NCBI GenBank assembly: GCA_016630905.1
Contig: WBMQ01000001.1
Coordinates: 1,612,001 to 1,676,000, forward strand
Reading direction: 5' to 3'
From: Capillidium heterosporum
Lineage: Eukaryota > Entomophthoromycota > Entomophthoromycetes > Entomophthorales > Capillidiaceae
DNA: 64,000 nt
Shown here: one piece after another, positions 12,658 to 24,174 of the stretch
Layout: each line of letters begins with the position of its first letter
Numbering within the stretch: position 1 is the stretch's first letter
Notes under the pieces: generated by a model
Databases searched by the model: none
Seen by the model: the letters and a program-made list of their open reading frames with translations, nothing else
Told to the model about the DNA's origin: nothing
Translations under genes and position numbers: made by a program

Positions 12658-13447
12658 TTAAAAAAACTCTTCTTCGGAACGTCGAACCAACCTCTGCACC
12701 TTCTTCTTAAAAGTGGGGTAACTTTCCCTCCACTCCTTCTTTAAAATAATAAGCTTTAGTAAATAGGCAACCCAATAAAAAGGTACCGCTGCTTCTATAT
12801 TGGCGGGACTTTCGTCATTTGGGCTAGAGAGCATGGAGATAACCGATATCATAATGGTCTCTACCGTATGGACTGGGAGCCACCTCTCGGAGGCGTGCTC
12901 GTAACCCCAAGCGTCGTCACCAGGTGGGTGCTAAATATGGTAAGTCAAACTAAAAGCAAAAGTAAAGTACGAGGATGGAGATGCAAACTAAGCCATCGGC
13001 GTACACTATAAAGGATTAATATTATGTATATTAAAAATAGTGCCATTAGGATGCCACATCTCGGTTATAAATTTCAAAGTTGGTGGTCCCTGGGGGTAAT
13101 TCTAATTTATAAGCTAACGTTCCAAGAATAAATTGTACCTTTGGGAACGTCAGCAGCGCTTTAAAGAAACCTCCTTCACTACATTTGGTAAGCAGGTACA
13201 ATGCCAAATAAAACTTACTAGATAGTATCGGGTGGACCCATAATGACAACCTCCCACTAAACCTATTAATAAATTTAAAAAAATGAATTTACTTCATAGA
13301 TGTTGTCCTCTTTAAGTCCGGCCGAAAACCCTTCCACTGGGTTACGTTTCAAGTCTATTTGGGAATACTTTAATAACCGTTGGTAGTGATAAACTAAATA
13401 CCTCGAAGCTGCTTCTTCAAAAGTAATTCGGATTGTTCAGCTGCCAT
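12658..13447 (-). CDS. UBE2G1: Ubiquitin-conjugating enzyme E2, UBE2G1/UBC7 type
   Basis: E2 enzyme that accepts ubiquitin from E1 on a Cys and works with ER-associated or cullin E3 ligases. Eight short exons join into one clean E2 fold: start MAAEQSELLLKKQL, NPVEGFSAGLKEDNIYEWE, VVIMGPPDTIYEGGFFKA, LLTFPKE, FITEMWHPN, catalytic VCISIL, then the acidic loop HPPGDDAWGYEHASERW that defines the UBE2G1/UBE2G2/Cdc34 class, HTVETIMISVISMLSSPNDE and AKEWRESYPTFKKKVQRLVR. The residues around NPVEGFSAG and HTVETIMISV fit UBE2G1 better than UBE2G2. The exon with the catalytic Cys is only 35 nt. The intron before it starts with GC rather than GT (AATG|GCACTA...TATAG). The ATG at 13447 is the natural family start. 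Confidence 0.88.
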
Positions 13448-16306
13448 AATAATAATCAAAAGTTGGTAATGTAGGGTTTGGAGGAGAAAGCCTAGTTCAG
13501 CTTTTGAAATTGACTAAGCATTTGTTATAGCAGTTTGGTAGCTTTTCATTTGGGGGGACAGTGAAAATTTATGCCATCAAATTCTAAATTGGTTATGAAG
13601 GTTCTAGTACCTGTTCAAGTAGTCTGGAAAGATTTTTTAAGTTGAACTTATAAAGAGTTGTCTAGAATAGATGCACAGAGCTGTGCAATAGAATTATTCC
13701 AAGTATTTTGTAGTAGGTCTTTTATATAGATGGAATAATGGCTGTCATCGGTTTTTGAAATAGACGTACTACAATTTATAAATTCAGTGCTTTGTATTGA
13801 CAGTTCTATTGCCTTTAACTGTGATCTCCTACAGTTGTTTAGGTATATCCTATTGACTTGGAACCCTGTTGAGATTCCTTTGCTAAAACTTTTATTTAGT
13901 CAACTACAGCTTTCTGCTAAATCTTTAAGCTTTATTGCTTCTTGCTTGTACTCCTCCAACCCCTTCTCTTTAACTCCAAGGTATTACTTTTTGTCATCGT
14001 GGTCTATTTTATCTGGTAACGCTCACTTGTAAAAGATATTTTAGTTAGCTTTTAAATATATCAAAAGCGGATCGCTACGAGTTAATAAAGTATAGCAAAC
14101 TCTCAATAGAATGAAATTTATATTTAGTATAGTGTAGCGATATATGCCGATAAACCTAGTTGTTTGTTACAATTTATAAAGGGGTGGCTATATAGGCCAA
14201 ATGTAAAGTTATCATTCGTCAAAGTAGTATACTCTTAGAAATGGCCTGTAACGTTAGAGTTACAACTGCTTTCATATAGACAAAGTAAATAGCATCCATA
14301 TCTTAATAAATTTTCAAGCCATTGTGACAGTAGCTACTTTGTCTTTGACAGTCTCTACAAACAACCTTCGAATGGTGAAACTAATCACTAGTTACAACTA
14401 TCTCTTTGAAACAGTTACTTCAAATAGGCTTAAAAAGCTAACTTTTGATATAGATATCGGGTTATACCAACCAATAATTTAAACATATATACAAATTAAA
14501 CACTATTATGATTTTAGATTTGAAACTTTAATTAAACTAGAAATGCATATACATATTACGAATTTATTTACTGAAGCCATATTTACAAAGCCAATATACC
14601 TAATAATCAATTAGTACATGATCGCAAATGCATGGCCACATAAAATATAAATCTCAGGGAATTGTAGTTTATATAACAATCATAAATGGAGTCATGGTAT
14701 ACCATTTGTCATCAGAGAAAATAGTTTAAAAAGATTATAAATAGTACCTTTTAAAATAAATTTATTCTTTTCTATCGATCATCTTCAGCCTAGTGCACGA
14801 AAACTAATAATGAGTTAGATATATATTCAAAAAGATTGAAATAAAATTAAATATAAAGCTCAGAGATCTTGGTGATATTTATCATTCAACATTGTGAGAT
14901 TTAGTAAAAGGTTCACATCATATAAAAAGCATCGATTTGTCAACCAGACTTACCTATTAATTGTAAAAGTATTAGGTTTTGGAAGGCTGAAGATGAGTTA
15001 CTTTAAAGTAATTGGATTTGCATTTGTGGGTTTGAAAATTTAAGAATTACATCAATCAAAACTGTCAATTGGTTCTATTTTGAAAAGTAGCGGCTTTAAT
15101 AGTGCCATTTATTAGAAGGATGAAAAGGCAAACTATTTTTAGAGAAGCTAGATGGATGTTGATGGGCCATCTTTTGTTGCTGATTGCTGACGATTTGGAA
15201 GTAAAGATAGACTAGCAGTGCTTTAAAATACGGTTGATCTTGTAGTCTTTGTAGTACGTCTGTCACCACCTGCCTTGCAACTTGATATTATCCAAGTACT
15301 GAGTAAAGTTAAATATAGATCTATAAAGATCTTATAAAAGTTGGATCCACAGATGAAATAAGATCTAAACTAAAATTTCATTATATTAAGGTTTGCTGAA
15401 ACTTTATCAAACACTGGTATTTAAGATCTACAATAGACCCGCTACAACTTGCCTTCAGGCTTAGCAATGTTCAAATAATAAGCATTGTATCAAGATAGAT
15501 AAATGTCTACAGAATTTTACAAATCAAAACATAGATGAAATACAGTATAAACCAAAAAAATTCGACATGTTGAGCTTACCAAATTCCCACTAAGTATAAA
15601 GTAATGTTAAGATCCACTACAAAACTAAAAATATGTAGATCATCTTAGTAAAGCTATTTGAAAATAGTAAAAAAATAAATTAGTAGGCCTTTAAAGTAAA
15701 TTTTACATTGACTTAGATTTGAGAACCAGGATATTCGTAAGTTTGAGGTAGAGTAATATAGTTATAGTTTGCTGTTATATGCCGGATTTTAACTATAAAC
15801 ATACAAGAAGTTCTAACGTCTTTTGTTTTATAGCCAAACCAATAGATGTATAAGGATTTGAGCAACTAATGCTTCTTACTCGTCAAGTCCATCCATTTAA
15901 ACGAAAATTTTGATATTAAACCTTTGACTGCTCTACAGCTTGGAGCCTTTTTTTTCCGCTTTCTGGACTTTTATAGAAAATTCATTATACAGATAGACTA
16001 TGCGATGTACAAAAGCCTTAATGTAGTTCATTATTCTAATACCATCATTTCAACTGGAAAAAGCATTCCTTCTCCAGTTACTTATCCGAAGTATTCTAAA
16101 AAGTATTTATTGAATTTAATTTTGAAACGGAAAGCTCGCCTGATATTCCAAATGATCAGTTCAAAACTCAGCTTGATACAAGTGTATATAAGAAAATGAT
16201 TTTGGAGTGGTGACTTATCCCAAATTTTGCTAGTTGAACTAGAGTCCAAACCTTCGTAAAATATTGACTGAAATTCAAGGCAGTGCTAGTTTCAATACCA
16301 ACTAAT
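13448..16306. other. Long gene-poor AT-rich stretch with a possible retroelement trace
   Basis: 2.9 kb without a supported gene. Short open frames (for example 13787-14032) have no start context, composition or motif that looks coding. At 15906-15990 a frame reads IKPLTALQLGAFFFRFLDFY then RKFI, faintly like the post-RT FLGFxNFYRxFI block of Ty3/gypsy polyproteins; this is weak. The last few hundred bases are the promoter of the secreted repeat gene. Confidence 0.4.
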
Positions 16307-17763
16307 ATGAAGTTGAATTCATTAATAATTTCTGTGCTTTTGACAGCGATTGCTGCCAAAAAGATCACCAAGACCACCGTGACCGAGGAACGCATCGTAA
16401 AGCTACTCAACGACGGTGACGAAATTGAAGCTATAAGGAAGAGGTTTGGGGATTCGGCAGCTGATTACATCCGAAACAACGGACCCCGCCGGAAGACCGA
16501 CTCCCAACTATCTGATAAGGACGGTGTCCTATCAGACGAAGATAGTAGAAGTAGGAAGAAGAATCCGCCTTCTGTCTATGATGAAGTTGATAAAGATGAG
16601 GACAAAAGCCCCAGTGGCCCCGATGTGGAAGAAACCAACGTAACCATCATCAAAAAACCCAAGAAGCAGGAGTCCGAGGATGAAGAGTCTAACGTCACGG
16701 TAATTAAGAGGAGGCCCAAGAAAGAGGAGCCAGTAGATTCTAACGGGGATGGGGAAGAGTCTGAAACTACCATAATTAAGCGGAAGCCAACACCACCTAA
16801 CGGAGGCGACGACGAATCCGACGTCACTATAATCCGAAAGCCTAAGAAATCGGAACCAGCACCTGCGACATCTAGCAGCGATGAAGAGTCTGACACTGTC
16901 ATAATTCGAAAGCCGATAAAGCAGGCACCCTGCAAATGACTGACGATACCGAAGAAGAAAGTACTGTCATAATCAAAAAGAAGGTCCCTCCCCCACCTAG
17001 CACCGGATCCAGTGATACCAAAGAGCCGCCTAAAACTACTGTAGTTCGAATCAAGAGGCCAGCCAATCAGACTACAACTACAGCCCCACCTAAGGATCAG
17101 AAGCCAGCCCCGGAAAAAGTTCTTGTCACCCCCCCAGCTACCCAGCAAGTCACGCCGCCGGTTACTCCTCCAGTTACCCAACCAGTCGCCCCACCTGCCC
17201 CAGCACCTGAAGAGGAAGAAGTGACTAACGTCGTCAAGGTCAAGGTAAAAAAGCCTCAACCGCCTCCCACTCCAGCTAAAGCTCCCGAGCCGGAAGAGGA
17301 AGAAACCAACGTCGTTAAAGTTAAAGTTAAGAAGCCCTCTACCAACCCACAATCTGCCCCAGCCCCAACTCCAGCAAAGGCTCCTGAACCTGTTGAAGAG
17401 GAGGAGACTAGTGTCGTCAAAGTCAAAGTTAAGAAGACACCTACCACTCCACCTCCTGCTCCCACCCCGGCAAAAGCCTCTGAACCTGAAGAGGAGGAGA
17501 CAAGTGTCATCAAAGTCAAGGTTAAGAAACCAGTTGCTACTCCAGCACCCCCCAGTTCCAATCCCAATGAAAGTTCATCCCAAAAGACTTCAGATGATAA
17601 GCCAGCTCCTGTTCCGGTGCCAGCACCAGCGCCAGCTCCCGCTGAAACTAAACCTAAGGATGGCGAAGCTGTCACAAATAACCCAGCTCAAGGCGTTGAG
17701 AAGCCTGCCAAGTACAAGGAGTACCCAACTAAGGAATACCCTACTGAGGATGATGACCTATAA
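16307..17763 (+). CDS. Secreted charge-alternating repeat protein (one frame break)
   Basis: No recognised family. The ATG at 16307 starts a signal peptide, MKLNSLIISVLLTAIAAKK. The mature part has two repeat types. The first (about 16630-16990) is an acidic cluster, a short alternating hydrophobic strand and a basic Pro-containing linker, as in ESDVTIIRKPKK, roughly every 20-25 residues. The second (17200-17540) has four units of EEETNVVKVKVKKP separated by Pro/Ala linkers (PTPAKAPEPEEE). A Pro/Thr-rich spacer and an acidic tail (EYPTEDDDL) complete it. The frame changes at about 16925-16939, where TGA overlaps an ATG (ATGA), yet the repeat continues on both sides, so one nucleotide seems missing; dual ORFs or frameshifting are less likely. 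The signal peptide nearly matches that of the 30582-36288 protein. A wall, matrix or adhesive role is inference. Confidence 0.7.
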
Positions 17764-19023
17764 GGTGGTGACTATTTAGCTAAATTGACTTTAAAAATTC
17801 TTTGCCATCGCCTCGCTACCTTGAGTAGGGCTTATATATACTTCTTTCTAATCGACTTTCTTTAAAATAATGCTAACGAATAAATATTCTATAAACTATT
17901 TGAACTTTTAGATTTTGTTTTTTAATATAAGTAGTTTAAGTTTATTTTTATGGTAATATATAATTCAATCAATTATGATATATATCAAGTTTGTTGAAAA
18001 CGATGATACTATTTTAATATATAGGCCCTTTATAAGTGCATTAAATGGATGATAATTATGTAACTATCCGGCATTTTACGCACCAGTTATCTATTTAGTG
18101 CACTTACAAAGTGCTACATTAAATACATCGCTTCAAACTTTAGATGAATAGATATACACCCTTTAGCTACTTAAATTTAACTTACTGGCGATTCTAGTCA
18201 GTCTACTTTCAATAAAACATATCGGTATTAGCTAAAGTATATTTTTCAATAATTTTTGGCTTATTCCAACAGACCAAATTCGTATGTACAAGTTAACTTG
18301 GCAACTTTTACTAATTTCATCAAATAGCGTTGACCTGTCGATTTAAACATATAAAGTTGAGTTTGGAGTAGATATAGTTTAAAAACCAAATAAATAGCCT
18401 ATATAGTATAGTATTGACTTAAATATACGTACTTTTTGGTGAAAATTCGAATGAATGCCTTAGCGATTCACTTGAAAAGCTTACAAATCCTTTTAGGGCT
18501 CCTTTTTATAAAGATGTTGGACAGAAGATCACTAGATTGTTATCATAGAGCAACTTTATCAAAAAGTTAACGAGTTGTCAGACAATATAGTCTAAAAGAT
18601 ATAGTTTGATGATAACTATATATATAATTTTGATTTTATTTGATTTATTTTTCATTAGAAACTTTTCCATTCATTTTAAAGTATATGATATGTTGTTATA
18701 TCTCTTAAACTGTCATAATTGTTACTTTAGCTACTATATGATAAATTGAAACAACCCTTATAAATTGAACTTCAATAGTTAGTTTATTAATTAAATATTT
18801 TTACAGATCCCAAAGGATTATAATATGGATATCTACGTCAGCATGTTACTTAGATCATAAGTTTTAATTTACTTCTCAATGATGAATAGATAAGCGTATG
18901 TACTCCAAGAGTTTATACTTGCACCCTAACCTACAGCTCGAGAAAACTCTACCGAATCGGTATCGCACCCCGTGGTCTCCGTCATCACATTCAGTGACAC
19001 ATTTACTATATATAGATCGTAGT
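17764..19023. other. AT-rich intergenic
   Basis: Low-GC spacer after the repeat gene. No coding sequence, RNA gene or clear repeat is supported; a short frame at 18898-19110 overlaps the small secreted gene on the other strand and lacks coding features. Confidence 0.5.
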
Positions 19024-19197
19024 TTATGCTTGTTTCCGGTAGCAATTGCATTCTTTATAGCTTCCTCTTGGTTCTCTGATGATGGGGCAGGAATTTGTTA
19101 TAGGTGGTAGTTTGGCATCGGCCTTATCTTCACTTAGTACCAAAGACAAATTTAATAATCCTAAGGTTACTATCAGTAGCGTCGACTTTATCTTCAT
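19024..19197 (-). CDS. Small secreted Cys-containing peptide (57 aa)
   Basis: Unrecognised. The ATG at 19197 gives MKIKSTLLIVTLGLLNLSLV then LSEDKAD, a good signal peptide with cleavage likely after LS or LSE. The mature part is about 35 residues with three Cys (NSCPII and a CNC pair) and ends RKQA. Size and secretion resemble fungal small secreted proteins. It could also be the first exon of a longer gene, since the odd Cys number is unusual for a stable disulfide peptide. It lies 1.3 kb from the next secreted gene on the same strand. Confidence 0.45.
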   Translation of the reverse strand: MKIKSTLLIVTLGLLNLSLVLSEDKADAKLPPITNSCPIIREPRGSYKECNCYRKQA

Positions 19198-20468
19198 AGT
19201 TTTATAATGTACCTGGAATTCAATATTTCGAAAAAAATGTACCAAAGGTTAACATTTGATCACCTTTTTTAGTTTTATGTATATATATGATACCCAAGTA
19301 ATTTCTTATTTAAGATATGCCGATTAATTTCTTTACGATTTGAAATAATCCGGTTCTCAAACTTGGATATACTGGTGATAAATCCTAACTTTCTGCTGGT
19401 CATTTGGAGTTTCGCTTTCAACGAGGAGCTTGAATTGAACGAATGGTTTAGATCTATAAACTGAATCATTGGTGTTTATTGAGGAGTTGAATGGCGTAAT
19501 TTAGAGTCAAAGTATACAAGATAAAAAACACTCATAAGAAAAATATAACTCAGAGATAAGGATATCATAACCAAGATGCACTTATGAAAATAAATTTATC
19601 TGTGTTATTTGATATAATATTTATATTAGTAATACCTATATACCAGAGGTAATAAACCCAACTGAAGCGGCACAAAATTGTTTAGCTATTATTTTTAAAG
19701 GGTGCCAAAAGTTTAAATGAATTGCTTTTTGTTTATAAAGTTGAGAACTGGTGCTTTACAACATAAGGTTGGAGGAAATCGTTCATCCCATATCATCTGT
19801 GGCCCTTTGGTTAAATTCCAAGTAAACCTCAATGGAAATAAATCTCTAAATTATATATCTTTGATTATTTTGACCTATACATTCAACAAAGCCTGACTAT
19901 TGAATTTTTTGATTAGTTGCAGCTACAATTGCATCTATCCATTCGAAGGTTACAATGATTAAATAATCTGAAGAACACAACAAAATTTACATTTTCATTC
20001 CTTTTATAAGGCACTAGGGATGTTTCAATGCTATCAACAAAAGTGTATAAATATAGATGCAGGTTGAACTTATCTGAACCTACAACACTATCTGAAATAC
20101 TCTTGCTTAAAAGTGAGCTCAAAGATGATGGGCAACTGGACAGATTTTTCCATCTTAAACTCTTGCTGATGGGCTCAAAAAATTTATAGCACATTTAGAA
20201 ATATGTTCTTTACATAACTCGGCAAATTTACTTGATTAAAGTTGGCAATGCATTTAAAATAGCTTATCAAAGAGCTGTGCTCTAAATTGTATACATGACT
20301 AAAAGTAGCCATTAACAAGCTTTTAAATAGAAAATGCTATAAGATAATAAAACGAAATGCACAAAGATACTATTTAATCCTAAATATTCTATCCTTCGTC
20401 TACTTCTCTAAATCCACCATTAGACTAATTATTTATCTATACTTCCTTCAATGTACTTTAAAAACTTT
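19198..20468. other. AT-rich intergenic
   Basis: No supported gene. A 93-codon open frame on the minus strand (19913-20194) has an ATG but no signal peptide, domain or repeat and is probably chance. Confidence 0.45.
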
Positions 20469-21113
20469 CTATATCCGAGCGATTGACCTCAAGTTGTAAG
20501 TTAATTTGTCGTTGCAACCCTTTTTACACTGGGCCATACTGATAAGGTCACTCTTCTTGTAATAGGATTTAAATCGCATGTTCTTCTTGGGGCTTTCCTT
20601 ATTGCTTAGGATCTTGTATGTAGATATACACTTCTTGAGACAGTCCTGGTAGATCTTCTTCAAGGTTCCACGGTCCTTGTATTTGCTGGCCTCGTCGATT
20701 TTCTTTTGCTGGGGATTTGCAGCTTGAGTCGAGTTGGCTGGGGCTGCAGTCTTGGCTGGTGGAGCTGGTGGGTTAGCTGCAGCTGGTTCCCCTTCCTTGA
20801 CTGGTGCCGGTGGGTTGTCAGTTTTAGATTTCTCGGGATTAGCTTCGTCACCTTTAGGTTTTTCCTTTTCCTTCTCTTTTTCAAGGGTTTGGGGTTCGGA
20901 TGTCTTCTCCTTTTCAGGAGCCTTTGATTTTCCGGATATTGCTTCCTCTACTGAGTTGTCAACAGGTTCAATAGGTTCAGATTGTTGTAGAGCTTTAGCC
21001 GCAGATTCCTCAAGTTCCAAAATGTCGTTGCCCTCCTGCCCCGAGACCAAGCTGACGTTGAAGATTACCAGCAAGAGCAATAGATAAAAGCAATATTGGC
21101 CTATTAATTTCAT
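20469..21113 (-). CDS. Secreted protein with Pro/Ala/Glu linker and C-terminal Cys helical domain
   Basis: 214 codons, single exon, ATG at 21113. Signal peptide MKLIGQYCFYLLLLLVIFNV followed by SLVSGQ. Residues about 30-130 are low-complexity: acidic, then Lys/Glu (EKEKEKEKPKG) and Pro/Ala (PPAPPAKTAAPANSTQAA). The C-terminal 70 residues are basic and helical with two CX3C pairs, CLKKC and CKKGC, separated by 33 residues. The same pair arrangement, with a shorter spacer, occurs in the next gene (22144-22752), suggesting a related fold. It is effector-like in architecture; function unknown. Confidence 0.65.
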   Translation of the reverse strand: MKLIGQYCFYLLLLLVIFNVSLVSGQEGNDILELEESAAKALQQSEPIEPVDNSVEEAISGKSKAPEKEKTSEPQTLEKEKEKEKPKGDEANPEKSKTDNPPAPVKEGEPAAANPPAPPAKTAAPANSTQAANPQQKKIDEASKYKDRGTLKKIYQDCLKKCISTYKILSNKESPKKNMRFKSYYKKSDLISMAQCKKGCNDKLTYNLRSIARI

Positions 21114-22143
21114 ACTTTTAATAAAAATTGAATATCAAATTCAAGGGAGGTATACCTTTAAAAATAAACTATGAATGGCTCTGCTACCATTTATATGTAA
21201 ACGCATTTTTTTCGGATAATCGATCACCTTTGAATCCATCATAAATTCTACAGATGTAGGTTTGATTAACTGGTATACCAAAAGTATTCCTTTTTTGGCT
21301 GTAGATTTAACTTTTAAAGTTTGCGGTATTATTCTTTTTTCATTATGGATACTTTAAAGTGATAACTTGGACTATGCTGCTAGACTTTGTTGATTTCTCA
21401 TTTTTCATGTCTATCTAACAGTCATTCTAAAGTGATTACAGGTAATCCACCATAACTTTACACACTAATCTCAGATCTTAAAAAGCTATTCGATAAAATA
21501 TGTCCTTTTATTTTATTAAGTAATTAATAAAATGGATAGTTAATTTAGAATATTACGATATCTACTTGGAGTACTTACAGCATCAATTTGCAATGTAAAA
21601 TAAACTTTATACACAGTTTTAACGATATGGTTAAGTTAAATCTATCCCAATTTTACAATTGCACATACAATTTATAGGTTTTAATAATTAAAAAGGTTAT
21701 TTAGAATATATTCAGATATACTCTTAATTTATCAAACTTCAACAACTAATAGGCGAAATAGGCTACACTTTCTACTCCCATATCTTGCAATATTGTTTTA
21801 TAAATATTTCACAAATGCCATATTCTCTCATGAGAACTACAGAATGTACCCACTAAAGTAGTTTTTAGCTGTCATTTACATATATATATTCCGTTCAATG
21901 TATAGTCTATATAAAAACTTTTACATTTAGCAGAAAATGTAGTGCACAATACTATAATTATATATAAATTGTTAAAAATATGTTAAATTAATAGTAAAAG
22001 CAATAAATGATTAAAATCTAATAGTATAAAAATTTGAAAAAAATACAGTGCAGTAGACCAGCAGTACAGTTAACAAGTTTTAGCAATAAATCAAAGCATA
22101 ATATATTTTATTAATAGGCGTTTAAAATGCTAAAGCTAAAAAA
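21114..22143. other. AT-rich intergenic
   Basis: Promoter of the 20469-21113 gene and 3' flank of the next gene. Very low GC, with frequent TATATA runs near 21880-21960. No gene or RNA supported. Confidence 0.5.
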
Positions 22144-22752
22144 TTAAAGCTTGGCGACACCTTCAACATTATTATCTTCGACCATCTCCGGTTTCTTCTC
22201 TTCAACTTTAAAACCCTTGTCATTCGACTTATTATCTCCAAAATCAAAAAGTGCAGGGTCATTAACTAACTCTTCGAGCTTCTGATCTAAATCCATATCG
22301 TTCTCTTTACTATTACCTTTGTTTGCAGAATTTTCTCTAGCTTCCTTTTTCCTTTCCACCCCGACTTCATGCTTGGTGTTCTTCTTTTCGATGATGTTGC
22401 GAACCTTTTGATAAAAGGCATCTTTGATTCTGTTCAAGTAGGCCTGCGACTTGTTGAGGCAGTATTTGGAGCAAGTTATACGATCTTCTCTAAATCTACC
22501 GATTTTGCAGCTTCTATAACAATTATAACTTGCATCCAAAAGACCCAAGAAGTTGGTTTTACTCAAAGCTTTTTCGGCCTTGTTGTCGTATTCTTTACCG
22601 GTACCTTTGAAGGAGATCTTGGCTACCTTATCTAGGTAATATTTACCTGGACCTGGCTTGTTGGCTGGCGGGTTTGAAGAGTTGGGGATCGTGTCATTAC
22701 AGCTTACTACACTTAGGAGGATCAAAATTAATGGGATATTTAGTAGTTTCAT
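22144..22752 (-). CDS. Secreted protein with alpha-hairpinin-like CX3C...CX3C motif
   Basis: 202 residues from ATG at 22752: signal peptide MKLLNIPLILILLSVVSC, then a Pro/Asn-rich segment (NSSNPPANKPGPGKYY). Around residues 70-100 lies NCYRSCKIGRFREDRITC followed by SKYC, that is CX3C-X11-CX3C, which fits the helical-hairpin disulfide pattern of alpha-hairpinins. After it a helical, charged region (EKKNTKHEVGVERKKEAREN) and an acidic tail follow. An upstream TTG in frame would add seven residues but the ATG gives the better signal peptide. A host- or prey-interaction role is inferred only from secretion and fold pattern. Confidence 0.65.
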   Translation of the reverse strand: MKLLNIPLILILLSVVSCNDTIPNSSNPPANKPGPGKYYLDKVAKISFKGTGKEYDNKAEKALSKTNFLGLLDASYNCYRSCKIGRFREDRITCSKYCLNKSQAYLNRIKDAFYQKVRNIIEKKNTKHEVGVERKKEARENSANKGNSKENDMDLDQKLEELVNDPALFDFGDNKSNDKGFKVEEKKPEMVEDNNVEGVAKL

Positions 22753-24174
22753 CGTCTTTATGGATACTTTCAAAGTATAGATGGTTTGAAAAATAAACTG
22801 TAGTTTGAAGAATGTGAGTAGCTTTAATGGATATACTTTTCGATCTACTATTGAAAGATTATCAAATTATCCATAGTAGTGTATTTTACTTTTTGATTCT
22901 AGTGAAAATATACTCTACGTAGTATTTCCAAGTTTCACTTCAATTTCTAAATGATATTAACTGAAATTTATCGTTTAATGGCAGACCAGTTAATCTATAT
23001 AGATTTGCCTTAAGTGAACTATATTTCCCAAGTTTTTCTTGCAAACCCAGTGCTATTAATCGCCCATTTGTAAATTTCGGTTTCTTATCAAACTATAAAA
23101 TTGCTACCATAGTTCAATTGTATACTATCTCAATTATAATATTAATAAAGCTGGCAAGAATTTTAATAAATTTTTGCATATATTGCTTATAAATTTGAAG
23201 CAAATTATCCAACTAGAGAAATAGGTTCTTATGGGTAGAAATTTTACTATTGACATTTTTAAATTAATTTTCGCCAGTAATTAAATAATTGATCCAAAGT
23301 GTTTATGGAATACTTTCAATTATCTCTTCTCAGTGTAACCTTGTATATTTCAAATGCAATCCAAAATATGAAGTGTAATCAACTTACAAGCTCTCAAAGA
23401 AAGCAATTTAAAACGTCCATATCATCTAGCCTTACAACTTTGATATACCAGCTATGTGATGTAAACTTTATAAAAGCATCTAATCATCATTCTATAGCAT
23501 CAATATTCTACCAACCTACCCAGCCACCTACTGTCTTTTGAAAAAAGTCAGTTTCCAGTAAGCTCATCTAACCTCAAAGCCCACTACTCCTATTTTAGAA
23601 CCAATGTTTTTTGCAAAGTATAGGGGAAATTTTCCATCCTTTTGGTATAGTCGGCATGCTTCAAGTCTAGTCTGGGGTAGCTTCATCATTCCGGTTACTC
23701 TGAAATTAAAAACCTAAGGTTGTGGTTTATACTGATTTCCTTCTTTGTTCGGTTTACAACGGTTGAATAAAAAACAACAAAGCTATTTAAACGAACGATC
23801 AAGCTGGTAGCAGTGTTGACAAGTTTTCATCGTTATTTATTTTTAGATAGGTTTATGTCCAACAAACAATAGAAAGTAAGTTCAATAGTAAAGTGATTTG
23901 AAATTTCAATTATTTCCAACCTATGTTTTATTTCACAAGTATCAACAATTAACTACTCTTGGCCAACTTTTATATAAACACAAATATAATTAATAAACCA
24001 GTTGTAATAGAGCTTTAGGATAGAAGTAGAAATTCATCATCATCGCTTTTATCGTTTTAGAAAATAATCTATAGTAGTTTCATCGTCTGACTCTTCAAAG
24101 CGCAATTGATTTAAAAGTTAGAATTCGAAAAATTAAATCAATAAGTACAACATCCAATACCATCGCCAGAATCG
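22753..24174. other. AT-rich intergenic
   Basis: Divergent spacer between the hairpin-protein gene and the membrane-protein gene. The open frame at 23299-23541 (80 codons) has no domain or signal and is not called. Confidence 0.45.

Noticed and set aside
13787-14032. 81-codon open frame in AT-rich spacer
   Set aside because: No ATG-based start, domain, signal peptide or splice context; hydrophobic composition as expected from AT-rich chance frames.
19913-20194. 93-codon minus-strand frame
   Set aside because: Has an ATG but no signal peptide, domain or regular Cys spacing; considered chance.
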